Positions 32,148-40,812 of a DNA stretch of 54,731 bases are shown here, piece by piece. Numbering within the stretch: position 1 is the first letter of the stretch; each line of letters begins with the position of its first letter. The notes under the pieces were generated by a model. That model was not told the origin of the DNA. It made no database searches and worked only from the letters and a program-made list of their open reading frames with translations. The position numbers and the translations under genes are program-made. The stretch comes from Fredinandcohnia onubensis (GTDB lineage: Bacteria > Bacillota > Bacilli > Bacillales > Bacillaceae_L). The stretch is from assembly GCF_002734215.1 (NCBI RefSeq), contig NZ_NSEB01000003.1, forward strand, positions 204,748-259,478, given 5' to 3'.

Positions 32148-32384
32148 TTATTTATTTTTGCGTAAGCTCCCGAGTTCTTCGACAAGTGCCTGCATTTCGT
32201 TCGGGCTAAATGAGTTCTTTTTCATGGTAAGGTCGTAAATATCCTTTAATTCTTCGTACATTTCTTCGTCAAAATGGGAAGGCTTAATGGCACCAATGTT
32301 TAGCACTTTCAGTTTTTCTTTAATTTTTTCTATCATAAACTCTACGTTTTCGACTGACTTTTGTGAGAGATCCAATGTTTTCAT
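32148..32384 (-). CDS. yfkK: UPF0435/DUF1128 protein YfkK
   Basis: A 78-residue helical protein with the DUF1128 pattern DLSQKSVENVEFMIEKIKEKLKVLNIGAIKP and a conserved YEELKDIYDLTMKKNSFSPNEMQALVEELGSLR. Function unknown. The ATG directly abuts its AGG, so the TTG at 32375 (eight bases after AAAGGA) may be the true start, giving 75 aa. It is divergent from yfkJ, the same neighbourhood as in B. subtilis. Confidence 0.87.
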   Translation of the reverse strand: MKTLDLSQKSVENVEFMIEKIKEKLKVLNIGAIKPSHFDEEMYEELKDIYDLTMKKNSFSPNEMQALVEELGSLRKNK

Positions 32385-32482
32385 CCTTTCAATTTTCAGT
32401 GTATTCTTATTGTATCACGTTTCTGCTATTATTTAATATGGCGAGGTACGGAAAAATATGACATGAAGGAGAATGGACAAAA

Positions 32483-32962
32483 ATGATAAAGGTATTATTC
32501 GTATGCTTAGGGAATATCTGTAGATCACCGATGGCGGAGGCCATTTTTCGTGATTTAGTACAAAAGGAAGGGCTTGCGGATCGAATCCAAGTTGACTCAG
32601 CAGGAACGGGAGACTGGCATATCGGACATCCGCCGCATAAAGGCACGCAAACCATTTTAACAAAATATAATATCTCATTTGAAGGGATTAAGGCACGTCA
32701 AGTATTACCGGAAGATCTTGGACAATTTGATTATATTATTGCAATGGACTCAGACAATTTAGGAAACCTTCAAAAAATGATAACCGGTGAAAAAACAGGT
32801 CGGATTCAACGGCTCCTTGATTTTGTCGATGAGAGCAAAATTACAGATGTACCTGACCCGTACTACACCGGGAATTTTGATGAGGTGTACGAACTGGTGA
32901 CCAACGGCTGCAAACGTCTATTAGACGTCATCAAAAAGGAAAACCTAGTCGGAAAGGAGTGA
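32483..32962 (+). CDS. yfkJ: Low-molecular-weight protein tyrosine phosphatase YfkJ
   Basis: A 159-residue LMW-PTP with the N-terminal P-loop VCLGNICRSPMAE (Cys-x5-Arg) and the general acid Asp in TDVPDPYYTG. It dephosphorylates protein tyrosines or small phosphoesters. The B. subtilis homologue is one of two such enzymes and takes part in stress resistance. The ATG follows GAAGGAGAATGG. The stop overlaps the ribosome site of yfkI, so yfkJ-yfkI-yfkH form an operon. Confidence 0.93.
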   Translation: MIKVLFVCLGNICRSPMAEAIFRDLVQKEGLADRIQVDSAGTGDWHIGHPPHKGTQTILTKYNISFEGIKARQVLPEDLGQFDYIIAMDSDNLGNLQKMITGEKTGRIQRLLDFVDESKITDVPDPYYTGNFDEVYELVTNGCKRLLDVIKKENLVGKE

Positions 32963-32967
32963 TACGA

Positions 32968-33321
32968 ATGGCGAAACGTAATAAAATGGTCGAAGGCATG
33001 TTCATAGGCGCTGCCATTGGTGCAGCAATTTCTTTACTCGATAAGGAAACAAGAGAGCAATTTTTACATACTAGTAAAAGAGTGAGCAAAAAGGCAGTTG
33101 AAGTGATGAAAAATCCACAGCGTTATACAGAGCTTGTAAGGGACCAGTTCAATACTGTTCGTACAACAGTTGAACAGGTCGCAGAGGATGTTCGTATCGT
33201 AACCTCAAAGGTGAATGAAATCGTTGAAACTACACCAGAAATTGTCGAAGCTGTCAAAGAAACAAAGGATGCAATTGCTAATAAAACGGAAGGTATGAGG
33301 GACGATAATATAGAGAGGTGA
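32968..33321 (+). CDS. yfkI: YtxH-like protein YfkI
   Basis: A 117-residue protein with a Gly-rich hydrophobic N-terminus (VEGMFIGAAIGAAISLLDKETREQF) and a long amphipathic helical tail, typical of YtxH-domain proteins of Firmicutes. In B. subtilis yfkI sits between yfkJ and yfkH in a general-stress operon. The ATG at 32968 follows AAAGGAG that overlaps the yfkJ stop. The role is unknown. Confidence 0.82.
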   Translation: MAKRNKMVEGMFIGAAIGAAISLLDKETREQFLHTSKRVSKKAVEVMKNPQRYTELVRDQFNTVRTTVEQVAEDVRIVTSKVNEIVETTPEIVEAVKETKDAIANKTEGMRDDNIER

Positions 33322-33325
33322 AGAA

Positions 33326-34165
33326 ATGACCGAAGTTCGAACCTTAGATTTGCGGTTTATTAAGGAATTGATTTTGCGATATAAGGAAGATGAAGTAGGG
33401 AGTATGTCTGCAGAATTAGCCTACTTTTTCTTGCTTTCATTATTCCCATTTTTAATCTTTCTCGTGACACTCATTGGATATCTGCCAATATCCCATATAG
33501 ATGTCTTGGCGTTTGTGAGACAGTATGCACCTGTAGGTACTGTTGATTTGATTGAAGAAAACTTAAATTTTATAGTCAATTCAAATAAAGGCGGGCTCTT
33601 ATCAATAGGGATCATTGGTACCTTGTGGTCGTCATCCAATGGAATCAACGCGGTCGTTAGGTCGTTCAATAAAGCCTATGATGTAAAAGAAACCCGGAAT
33701 TTTTTTATCACACGAGGGATTTCAATACTCCTCACATTCGGGATGATTTTTGTCATTATCGTCGCTTTATTATTACCCGTCTTCGGAAAGCAAATTGGGA
33801 TATTTATGTTTTCGTCTTTTGGCTTGTCTGATGAATTTTTAGATGTTTGGAATGGAATTCGTTGGATTGTGAGTGCGGCTATCCTGTTTATTGTATTTAC
33901 GTTTTTGTACTGGGTGGCACCAAACCGCCCGTTAAAATTTAAAGAAATCATTTCAGGATCCTTTTTTGCAACTTTCGGATGGATGTTCGTTTCCCTCGCG
34001 TTTTCCTATTATGTAAACAGCTTTGGCCATTATTCTACGACATATGGCAGCCTAGGTGCCATTATAGTACTAATGATTTGGTTCTATTTATCAGCGATGA
34101 TCATCATCATCGGAGGAGAAATCAACGCCATTTTGAACTGTCACCGGATTAGGGATGGCCGATAA
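33326..34165 (+). CDS. yfkH: YihY/UPF0761 family inner membrane protein YfkH
   Basis: A 279-residue membrane protein of the YihY family (once annotated ribonuclease BN). Six TM helices, with MSAELAYFFLLSLFPFLIFLV early, LWSSSNGINAVVRSFNKAYDVKETRNF in the middle and YGSLGAIIVLMIWFYLSAMIIIIGGEINAIL at the end, are all conserved. RNase activity has been withdrawn for the family and the role is unknown. It is the last gene of yfkJIH. Confidence 0.9.
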   Translation: MTEVRTLDLRFIKELILRYKEDEVGSMSAELAYFFLLSLFPFLIFLVTLIGYLPISHIDVLAFVRQYAPVGTVDLIEENLNFIVNSNKGGLLSIGIIGTLWSSSNGINAVVRSFNKAYDVKETRNFFITRGISILLTFGMIFVIIVALLLPVFGKQIGIFMFSSFGLSDEFLDVWNGIRWIVSAAILFIVFTFLYWVAPNRPLKFKEIISGSFFATFGWMFVSLAFSYYVNSFGHYSTTYGSLGAIIVLMIWFYLSAMIIIIGGEINAILNCHRIRDGR

Positions 34166-34247
34166 TTTTACCGTAAGTTACCTTCATGGAAAGTGAGGTG
34201 GCGAGAGATAATAAAGGGTGTAAGTACAGTACAAGGAGGCCTTTATT

Positions 34248-34346
34248 ATGTCTAAAAAAGACGGTGGAACAAAGCAAAAGGGAAAGAAAAATAGCCCAAA
34301 ACAAAAAACTAGCAGTTCTGCAAACGGCAGCAACGGCTATCACTAG
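34248..34346 (+). CDS. 32-aa Lys/Ser-rich peptide, unknown
   Basis: An AAGGAGG lies before an ATG with 32 codons. Composition is strongly basic and polar (MSKKDGGTKQKGKKNSPKQK, then Ser/Gly/Asn). No hydrophobic helix is present. Such short basic proteins occur among minor spore or stress proteins, but I cannot assign it. A REP-like repeat begins at its stop codon. Confidence 0.5.
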   Translation: MSKKDGGTKQKGKKNSPKQKTSSSANGSNGYH

Positions 34347-34386
34347 AACCAGAGGAACCAGAGGGACGGTTCTATTGGTCCCCAAT
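34345..34386. repeat. REP-like repeat copy E (half element)
   Basis: GGGACGGTTC at 34363-34372 is preceded by duplicated GGAACCAGAG-like words and followed by TATTGGTCCCC. The second arm GAACCGTCCC is missing, so it is a partial copy. Confidence 0.7.
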
Positions 34387-34406
34387 ACTTGGATATTTAA
34401 CAAAAG

Positions 34407-34437
34407 AGGACTTGACCGATGGGGTCAAGTCCTTATT
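34407..34437. terminator. Terminator between the 32-aa gene and the zinc ATPase
   Basis: AGGACTTGACC and GGTCAAGTCCT form a perfect stem followed by TTATTTT. It may serve both strands. Confidence 0.8.
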
Positions 34438-36372
34438 TTATGACTTCAACAAGCGAAGTCCATTTAAAATAACGAGAATAGTGCTTCCTTCATGGCCAAT
34501 GACGCCAAATGGGAGGTCAATGATTTGAAAGAAGTTTGACAGGATTAACAGCATAATCACACTAATAGAAAAAATAATATTTTGTTTGATGATCCGGTTC
34601 ATGCGTTTTGAAAGCTTTACGGCTTCCGCAATTCGTGGAAGGTCATTTTTCATCAGTACGACATCTGCAGTTTCAAGCGCAACATCCGTTCCTTGACCCA
34701 TCGCAATCCCAACATTCGCAGTTGCTAAAGCAGGTGCATCATTGATTCCGTCCCCAACCATGGCAACAGTGTCGTATTTTGAAATAAGGCCTTTGATGTG
34801 GTTCACCTTTGTTTCTGGCAAACATTCAGCAATATGTTGGTCAACATGACTTTCAGCCGCAATGGCTTCAGCTGTTTTTTCACCGTCTCCGGTTAGCATA
34901 ACTGTATAAATTCCAAGGTCTTTTAGGTCAGAAATAGCTGAAACTGTATCATTACGGACAACGTCTTTGAGAGCGAGAATCCCAGCAATATCGGTACCTG
35001 CTTTTACATAAACAATTGTTTTACCTTCAGAAGCCAGTTGTTTCGCAACACCATTTTTAAAAGTAACTGCAGCATCTTTTCCAACAAGATCTGCTTTACC
35101 AATTAACCAATGATTCTCACCGACAGTTGCTTTAACCCCATATCCAGGCATATCCTCAATACCATCTATAGTTATTAGGTCCTGACCATTTGACTTAGCA
35201 TGATTCACGATTGATTGTGCTAATGGATGTGTAGATTGATTTTCTATGGAAGATACAATTTGTAAAAATTCATTTTGATCAATTGAATCAGAAACAATCA
35301 TATCGGTTACGACAGGTTTTCCTTTTGTCAGTGTCCCTGTTTTATCAAATGCTATAGCTTTTAAATTACCTAACTGCTCAAGGTGAACACCACCTTTAAA
35401 CAGGATCCCACGTCTTGCTCCATTTGAAATCGCCGATAATGTTGCTGGCATAATGGAGGCAACTAGGGCACAAGGGGATGCAACGACTAATAAAATCATG
35501 GCACGGTAGAAGGATTCAGTCCATGTCCACCCTAACAGGAAGTGTGGAAGGAACATCATTAAACCTACCGCAATTAGAACAAACTTCACATACGTACCTT
35601 CAAATTTTTCAATAAATTGCTGGGAAGGGGACTTTTCACTTTGAGCTGATTGTACAAGCTTAATGATTTTTTGGAACAACGAATCCTCATTTGGCTTTGT
35701 CACTTCAACAGTGATGGACCCACGAAGGTTAACGGTCCCCGCAAAAACATCATCACCTAGGGATTTACGTACAGGAATCGACTCACCTGTAATGGCCGCT
35801 TGGTCCACGTTTGTGTCACCTTTTAAAAGCTTACCGTCGGCTGGAATGCGTTCACCTGGTTTGACTAAAATCGCATCGCCAATTTGAAGAGAAGAAACAT
35901 GGACAATTCTCTCAATGCCATTTGCAACAAGAGTAGCTTCTTCAGGCTGAAGGCCCATAAGTGAAGAGATTTCCTTATGACTTTTATTCATCGTATAGGT
36001 TTCAAGAGCACCACTTAATGCGAAAATAAAGATTAAAATCGCACCCTCATTCCAGTACCCAATGATCGCAGAGCCAATTGCGGCAAATATCATCAACATC
36101 TCTACATTTAATTCTTTTTCCGCAATCGTATCAGAAATACCTTCCTTTGCTTTTGCATAACCACCAATAACAAACGCGAGAAGATACATAACAATTGAAG
36201 TGGTGTTGTGTTCGAAATGCCCTAATGTCCAGGCAATCGCAATTAAAACACCACTCGTTAACGCTGCAATTAATTCACCGTGAAGCTGTACTTTTTCAAG
36301 GAGCGGAGAAGATTCATTATCTGTTTTATATACTTGCTGTCGTCTTGGAGCAGTCTTTACTTCAGTATTCAT
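34438..36372 (-). CDS. zosA: P1B-type metal ATPase, ZosA-like
   Basis: A 644-residue heavy-metal P-type ATPase without an N-terminal HMA domain. TGES is in the actuator (DQAAITGESIPV). The TM6 metal motif is SPC (VASPCALVASIMPATLSAISNGARRG) rather than CPC. The phosphorylation site is DKTGTLTKG, and GDGINDAPALATANVGIAMGQGTDVA follows. The SPC form matches ZosA, a PerR-controlled Zn2+ uptake pump of B. subtilis. A PerR-box-like sequence upstream agrees. I place the start at 36372, eight bases after GGAGG; the ATG at 36387 lies on that site. Direction of transport is inferred. Confidence 0.82.
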   Translation of the reverse strand: MNTEVKTAPRRQQVYKTDNESSPLLEKVQLHGELIAALTSGVLIAIAWTLGHFEHNTTSIVMYLLAFVIGGYAKAKEGISDTIAEKELNVEMLMIFAAIGSAIIGYWNEGAILIFIFALSGALETYTMNKSHKEISSLMGLQPEEATLVANGIERIVHVSSLQIGDAILVKPGERIPADGKLLKGDTNVDQAAITGESIPVRKSLGDDVFAGTVNLRGSITVEVTKPNEDSLFQKIIKLVQSAQSEKSPSQQFIEKFEGTYVKFVLIAVGLMMFLPHFLLGWTWTESFYRAMILLVVASPCALVASIMPATLSAISNGARRGILFKGGVHLEQLGNLKAIAFDKTGTLTKGKPVVTDMIVSDSIDQNEFLQIVSSIENQSTHPLAQSIVNHAKSNGQDLITIDGIEDMPGYGVKATVGENHWLIGKADLVGKDAAVTFKNGVAKQLASEGKTIVYVKAGTDIAGILALKDVVRNDTVSAISDLKDLGIYTVMLTGDGEKTAEAIAAESHVDQHIAECLPETKVNHIKGLISKYDTVAMVGDGINDAPALATANVGIAMGQGTDVALETADVVLMKNDLPRIAEAVKLSKRMNRIIKQNIIFSISVIMLLILSNFFQIIDLPFGVIGHEGSTILVILNGLRLLKS

Positions 36373-36390
36373 TTCGTTCGCCTCCATTTT

Positions 36391-36463
36391 CTAATTGAGA
36401 AAAACATTCAATTATACATATCTAATTGAGAATAAAAATCAACTTGATATTGCTAATTGAGAA
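36391..36463. repeat. Three 11-bp iterons CTAATTGAGAA at exact 31-bp spacing
   Basis: CTAATTGAGAA occurs at 36391-36401, 36422-36432 and 36453-36463. The spacing of 31 bases places them on one face of the DNA. A TTCAATTA word before the second repeat makes a local inverted repeat. They lie between the PerR-like box and the zosA-type gene. Confidence 0.8.
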
Positions 36464-36545
36464 AGGGAATCACAATCAATAAGCCGTTTAAACAAGAAAA
36501 CTGCAATCTTTACGATAGCAGTTGCTAATTTAATTGATTTTTACT

Positions 36546-36567
36546 TTATAATTATTATTAATTATAA
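36546..36567. promoter_or_regulatory. PerR-box-like palindrome upstream of the zinc ATPase
   Basis: TTATAATTATTATTA matches the PerR consensus TTATAATnATTATAA at 13 of 14 defined positions, and an overlapping copy runs on the other strand to 36567. It lies about 175 bases upstream of the start. Confidence 0.55.
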
Positions 36568-36627
36568 CACATTACCCGATTTTTAAAAGTGTTTTTTATA
36601 ATAATTTTAAATAAGCTTGTAAGTTCA

Positions 36628-36662
36628 TAAAAAAACAACTCGCCAACGAATGACGAGTTGTT
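36628..36662 (-). terminator. Terminator of the BH0509-type gene
   Basis: On the minus strand CAACTCGTCA and TGGCGAGTTG form a stem followed by TTTTTTT. Confidence 0.85.
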
Positions 36663-36670
36663 CTTCTTCT

Positions 36671-36817
36671 TTATTCTGCAATTTCCTCAAAGTGAAAATA
36701 GGTGGTGTTATAGATATGCTCGATATCTGCATCGGTCATATACATAAGCTCCATTTTAGTAATGCCTTTAAACTTCTCAATAAACTCCATCATGTTTTTG
36801 CGTTCTTGCCTACTCAT
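36671..36817 (-). CDS. BH0509 family small protein
   Basis: A 48-residue protein, MSRQERKNMMEFIEKFKGIT at the N-terminus and MTDADIEHIYNTTYFHFEE at the C-terminus, matching my memory of the BH0509 family of short Bacillaceae proteins. It is helical and charged, and its function is unknown. The ATG follows AAGGGGATG. Confidence 0.75.
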   Translation of the reverse strand: MSRQERKNMMEFIEKFKGITKMELMYMTDADIEHIYNTTYFHFEEIAE

Positions 36818-36977
36818 TACAATCATCCCCTTAAGTTTTTTTCGTCCTACACATCTGTTTTAATACAGTGTATTAATCTTTAATGTATTATATAACAGAT
36901 TTTCAAAAAACGTCAATCGGATTCTTAAAAATAGGCAGAAAATCATAGAAAATAAGAAAGACTTCCTAAAAAGGAAG

Positions 36978-38141
36978 TCAATTTTCAACTGTCTTAGTTG
37001 CCGTTCTCGTGCCAAAGACAGATAGAATGATAAATATTAAAAACAGAATCGTTCCAATGACATTGAAAAAGCTAATGTTTTCAAAGTATTGGATAAACAG
37101 TCCACCGAAAAACGGTCCGACAAGGCTTCCGACGCTAAAGAAAACGCCACATAGAAGGTTTCCGGTCGGCAATAAATTCCTTGGCATTAAGTCTGTCATA
37201 TAAGAGATTCCGAGAGAGAAAGTCGATCCAACTGCCATTCCCGCAAACGTAATGCAGAGCCAGAGTCCGACATGAGAGTGCTCAAGGAAGCTTGCAACGG
37301 TAAAACTTAAAAATCCTAAAAACAGTACAATCATTAAAATATTTCTTCGACCAAATTTATCACTTAGAATACCCAATGGAAGTTGGGTGATGATGCTGCC
37401 TAGTGCAAATGAAGTTAATAGAATTGAAACAAATCCCACATTTAAATCAATGCGTAATCCATAAACCGGGAAACTTCCGTTAAGAGAAGACTCAAGAAAG
37501 CCATAGGCCAGCGGCGGTAGAAAGGCAACCCATGCATACTTCCAGGCTTTTGAAAAACGATTGAATGTCTCCCTAAATGAGTTCACCCCTAAATCTTGTT
37601 CCGGAAACTCATTTTTTAATAGGAATAAAAAGAACCAACCAATTAAACAAAGGACAGAAGATAGAATAAATGGCAGGGTTTCATCAATGTTAACCAAAGG
37701 TGTCATTAACGGCCCAGTGGCAAAGCCAAGCCCAAAGAATAATCCGTATAAGGAAATGTTTCTTCCACGCTTATTCTCAGGAGAAAATGATGTAATCCAT
37801 GTTTGTGTTCCAAAGTGCAAGGAGTGATCCCCAATTCCGATCAAGAGTCTTAGGACAAACCAAAACCAAAATGATTTCCATAATGGGAACATGGCTAGTG
37901 ACACGACAACGAGCAATCCCCCAAATAGAATGACAGGTTTGTAGCCATATTTCCTTAGCGGGTACTCCATAAATGGTGAAACAAGTAATATACCGATATA
38001 TAGGGCAGTTGCATGTAATCCGTTTAAGGTAGATGACATTCCGTTATTTTCAAAAATAACCGCAATTAAAGGAAGTAGCATACCCTGGCTAAAACCAGAA
38101 ACTGCAACAATACTAACTAATATCCAAAACCGTAATCTCAT
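36978..38141 (-). CDS. yfkF: MFS transporter YfkF-like
   Basis: A 387-residue major facilitator with 12 predicted TM helices. Motif A appears after TM2 as MEYPLRKYGYKPVILFGG, and between TM8 and TM9 as GILSDKFGRRNIL. The position between yfkH-type and yfkE-type genes fits B. subtilis YfkF, an exporter of unknown substrate. The ATG lies 22 bases after GGGGG. Confidence 0.8.
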   Translation of the reverse strand: MRLRFWILVSIVAVSGFSQGMLLPLIAVIFENNGMSSTLNGLHATALYIGILLVSPFMEYPLRKYGYKPVILFGGLLVVVSLAMFPLWKSFWFWFVLRLLIGIGDHSLHFGTQTWITSFSPENKRGRNISLYGLFFGLGFATGPLMTPLVNIDETLPFILSSVLCLIGWFFLFLLKNEFPEQDLGVNSFRETFNRFSKAWKYAWVAFLPPLAYGFLESSLNGSFPVYGLRIDLNVGFVSILLTSFALGSIITQLPLGILSDKFGRRNILMIVLFLGFLSFTVASFLEHSHVGLWLCITFAGMAVGSTFSLGISYMTDLMPRNLLPTGNLLCGVFFSVGSLVGPFFGGLFIQYFENISFFNVIGTILFLIFIILSVFGTRTATKTVEN

Positions 38142-38289
38142 GTTGTTTTTCCCCCAGTTTCATTTCACAATCTAATGATACAAAATTAATGAGGGGTTGA
38201 AAATGGAAAAGAATGATTCTCTTTTCTTTTCATTCTATGGAGAATTTGAGTAAACTGAAGATATCAGTCAAAGACAGGGGGCATTTTTC

Positions 38290-38676
38290 ATGATTTTTAA
38301 AATGCAAGAAGTGGGCTTTTACACAGATGTAGAATTTGGTAAGTTGCAGGTTGCTGGCGACGAAGCTCATGGATTCAGACCTTATCAGCTTTTAGTTTCG
38401 TCTATCGCAGTTTGTAGTGGGGGCACACTTCGTAAGGTTCTAGAAAAGAAGAGAATGGAGGTAGAGGACATCACCATTAAGACTGAAGTGGAGCGAAATG
38501 AGGCACATGCGAACCGGGTCGAGAAAGTTTACATTCACTATGTGATAAAAGGAAAAGATTTAGCTGAACAAAAAATCCAACGTTCGATTGAAGTTGCTCA
38601 TCGGAATTGTCCGATCGCCCAATCAGTAAAGGGAAGCATCGACATTATTGAAACTTTTGAGATTGTGGATGCATAA
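38290..38676 (+). CDS. OsmC family protein
   Basis: A 128-residue OsmC/Ohr-superfamily protein. AVCSGGTLRKVLEKKRMEVEDITIKTEVE contains the first conserved Cys, and HRNCPIAQSVKGSI the second, so both active-site thiols for peroxide reduction are kept. It belongs to the YhfA-like branch rather than Ohr. The ATG follows CAGGGGGC. A terminator follows near 38711. Confidence 0.88.
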   Translation: MIFKMQEVGFYTDVEFGKLQVAGDEAHGFRPYQLLVSSIAVCSGGTLRKVLEKKRMEVEDITIKTEVERNEAHANRVEKVYIHYVIKGKDLAEQKIQRSIEVAHRNCPIAQSVKGSIDIIETFEIVDA

Positions 38677-38710
38677 AAACATTTGAATAGAACATAATCT
38701 ATATAGATAA

Positions 38711-38742
38711 AAACTACGCTAACGATGGGCGTAGTTTTTTTA
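38711..38742 (+). terminator. Terminator after the OsmC gene
   Basis: AACTACGCTAA and GGGCGTAGTT make a stem followed by TTTTTT. Confidence 0.82.
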
Positions 38743-38785
38743 GATTTCGTCCATTTCGTATAGGTCAATGAAAGGGAGTGTTCCT

Positions 38786-39850
38786 TTGAATCGAATTTTC
38801 TTGATTATGGTGATAATCGGCTTACCTCTTTCTATCATTGGAAGTCTGCTTCACTGGCCAGCCGTTATCATGTTTATTGTGTACTGTTTAACTATTATCG
38901 CTTTAGCTGGATTTATGGGAAGAGCGACGGAGAGCCTTGCCATTATTGCGGGCCCGAGAATTGGTGGTTTGTTAAACGCAACCTTTGGAAATGCAGTTGA
39001 ACTTATTATTTCTATCTTTGCTTTAAAAGCGGGACTTGTCACGGTTGTGCTTGCATCACTAACGGGTTCTGTCCTTGGTAACCTTTTACTAGTAGGGGGT
39101 CTTTCCTTTTTAGTCGGAGGTATTAAGTTTAAAAGGCAGAAATTTAGTGTACATGATGCGCGACACAATTCGGGTCTATTAATTTTTTCTGTCATTCTAG
39201 CCTTTGTTATTCCAGAAGTTTTTTCAATGGACATGAATGATACAGATACATTTACATTAAGCGTTGGAATTTCAGTTATTTTAATCATGTTATACTTAGC
39301 TGGGCTTTTCTTTAAGCTCGTTTCACATCGAGGCATTTATCAGGAAGATTCGGAACAGGTCGAAAAAGAAAGTGAAGAGCATGAAGAACCTGAGTGGGGG
39401 AAATGGAAGGCGTTTATTATCTTGGCGCTGTCAACGGTTGCGGTAGGGTATGTGTCTGAAAATCTCGTTCATACCTTCGAAGTCGTGGCGGAAGCATTCG
39501 GCTGGAGTGAGATTTTTATTGGAATTATTATTGTGGCGATTGTCGGAAATGCAGCTGAACATGCATCAGCCGTTATGATGGCTTATAAGAATAAAATGAA
39601 TGTGGCCATTGAGATTGCAATTGGTTCGACGTTACAGGTAGCGATGTTTGTTGCGCCGCTACTGGTTTTGATATCATTATTCCTAGACACACAAATGTCG
39701 CTAGTTTTCTCTATGCCAGAACTTATTTCTATGATAACAGCAGTGTTTTTAACCATTGCACTAACAAATGATGGAGAAACGAACTGGTTCGAAGGTGGCA
39801 CTCTATTAGCCGCATACGCCATCATGGGAATTGGATTTTATTTATTATAA
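38786..39850 (+). CDS. yfkE: Ca2+/H+ antiporter (CAX/ChaA family) YfkE
   Basis: A 354-residue antiporter with 11 TM helices in two repeats. The c-1 motif is GGLLNATFGNAVELIISIFAL, and the c-2 motif is IVGNAAEHASAVMMAYKNKMNVAIEIAIGSTLQ. An acidic loop (SEQVEKESEEHEEPEWG) separates the halves. The fold and proton-coupled Ca2+ export of B. subtilis YfkE are known. I prefer the TTG at 38786 after AAAGGGAGTG; an ATG at 38768 would add six residues. Confidence 0.92.
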   Translation: MNRIFLIMVIIGLPLSIIGSLLHWPAVIMFIVYCLTIIALAGFMGRATESLAIIAGPRIGGLLNATFGNAVELIISIFALKAGLVTVVLASLTGSVLGNLLLVGGLSFLVGGIKFKRQKFSVHDARHNSGLLIFSVILAFVIPEVFSMDMNDTDTFTLSVGISVILIMLYLAGLFFKLVSHRGIYQEDSEQVEKESEEHEEPEWGKWKAFIILALSTVAVGYVSENLVHTFEVVAEAFGWSEIFIGIIIVAIVGNAAEHASAVMMAYKNKMNVAIEIAIGSTLQVAMFVAPLLVLISLFLDTQMSLVFSMPELISMITAVFLTIALTNDGETNWFEGGTLLAAYAIMGIGFYLL

Positions 39851-39855
39851 GAATA

Positions 39856-39896
39856 AAACGACTCTGTGTAGACAACATCCACACAGAGTCGTTTGG
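39856..39896 (+). terminator. Terminator after yfkE
   Basis: AAACGACTCTGTGT and ACACAGAGTCGTTT form a perfect 14-bp stem with an 11-base loop. Confidence 0.85.
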
Positions 39897-39976
39897 TGTT
39901 TTAATCTTCTAAGTACTTTTTAAGGGATAACTTAACTTTTTTTCATTGGTGTTCTCTTCGTCAGGCAACTCGATAG

Positions 39977-40035
39977 CATACCCCCTCCATTAAGGTATGG
40001 TCTCCTTATCCCTCCTTTAAGTAAGGTATACTTAA
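39977..40035. promoter_or_regulatory. Two inverted repeats in the gap before the YczE-like gene
   Basis: CATACC / GGTATG (39977-39982, 39994-39999) and TTAAGTA-AGGTA-TACTTAA (40017-40035) stand in the 332-base gap 39851-40182. The second is a perfect 7-5-7 operator-like palindrome. The rest of the gap is very AT-rich with possible TATAAT words near 40112-40125. The regulator is unknown. Confidence 0.4.
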
Positions 40036-40182
40036 TAATATTTGCACAACATTAAAAATATTCAATTTAATTTTAAAAAGTGAAAAAATATCGATTAATC
40101 TTTTTAAGTTGATTATAATAAAATCCAATGTTTAAACTAATTGTTACTTTTAAAAAAAATTTAATCTTTAGGGAGCACTTCT

Positions 40183-40812
40183 ATGATCACACGTCGAATC
40201 ATATTTTTTTGCGTTGGATTGTTTGTTTTAGCACTGGGAATCAGTTTAATGATCATTGCAGATATCGGGGCTGGGGCATGGGACGCACTCAATGTTGGAC
40301 TCTCAGAGTCAATTGGTCTTACTGTAGGGAATTGGGTTATTATTGTGGGTATTTGTGTCATGCTTTTAAATGCATTTTTACTCAAGGAACGGCCAGCATT
40401 CTTATCAATTGGAACCATCATTTTAATTGGCTTTTTTATAGATTTTTGGTTATTAATTGCACTAGATGAACTGAATTTAGAAGGATTTGTCGTGAAGGCC
40501 CTTGTTTTACTTGGGGGATTAGTGATCGCATCACTTGGAATTGCCATATACCTTCAAGCAAAGTTTCCACTCTCACCGCTCGATAATCTAATGCTCGCGA
40601 TCAGTAAGCGATTCAAGTTAAGATTTGGGATTTCGAAAACAATTGCTGAGGCGACAGGCTTGGTGTTGGCTCTTTTGTTTGGAGGACCAATTGGCATTGG
40701 AACCTTGGTTGTAACATTCGGAATCGGACCGATTATTCAATTCTTCTATCCACATTGTGAAAGGTTGATGGAAAATGGCCTCGGCTCCAGGGCAAAACCG
40801 AAAACTAATTAG
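40183..40812 (+). CDS. YczE/YyaS/YitT-family membrane protein
   Basis: A 209-residue protein with about five TM helices: IIFFCVGLFVLALGISLMIIADIGAGAWDALNVGLSESIGLTVGNW is the conserved N-terminal block, and FPLSPLDNLMLAI and GPIGIGTLVVTFGIGPIIQFFYP are typical of the YczE group. YczE in B. subtilis affects export or folding of peptide synthetases; the general role is unclear. The start follows TAGGGAGC. It is followed by the TCCGATA arrays. Confidence 0.82.
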   Translation: MITRRIIFFCVGLFVLALGISLMIIADIGAGAWDALNVGLSESIGLTVGNWVIIVGICVMLLNAFLLKERPAFLSIGTIILIGFFIDFWLLIALDELNLEGFVVKALVLLGGLVIASLGIAIYLQAKFPLSPLDNLMLAISKRFKLRFGISKTIAEATGLVLALLFGGPIGIGTLVVTFGIGPIIQFFYPHCERLMENGLGSRAKPKTN

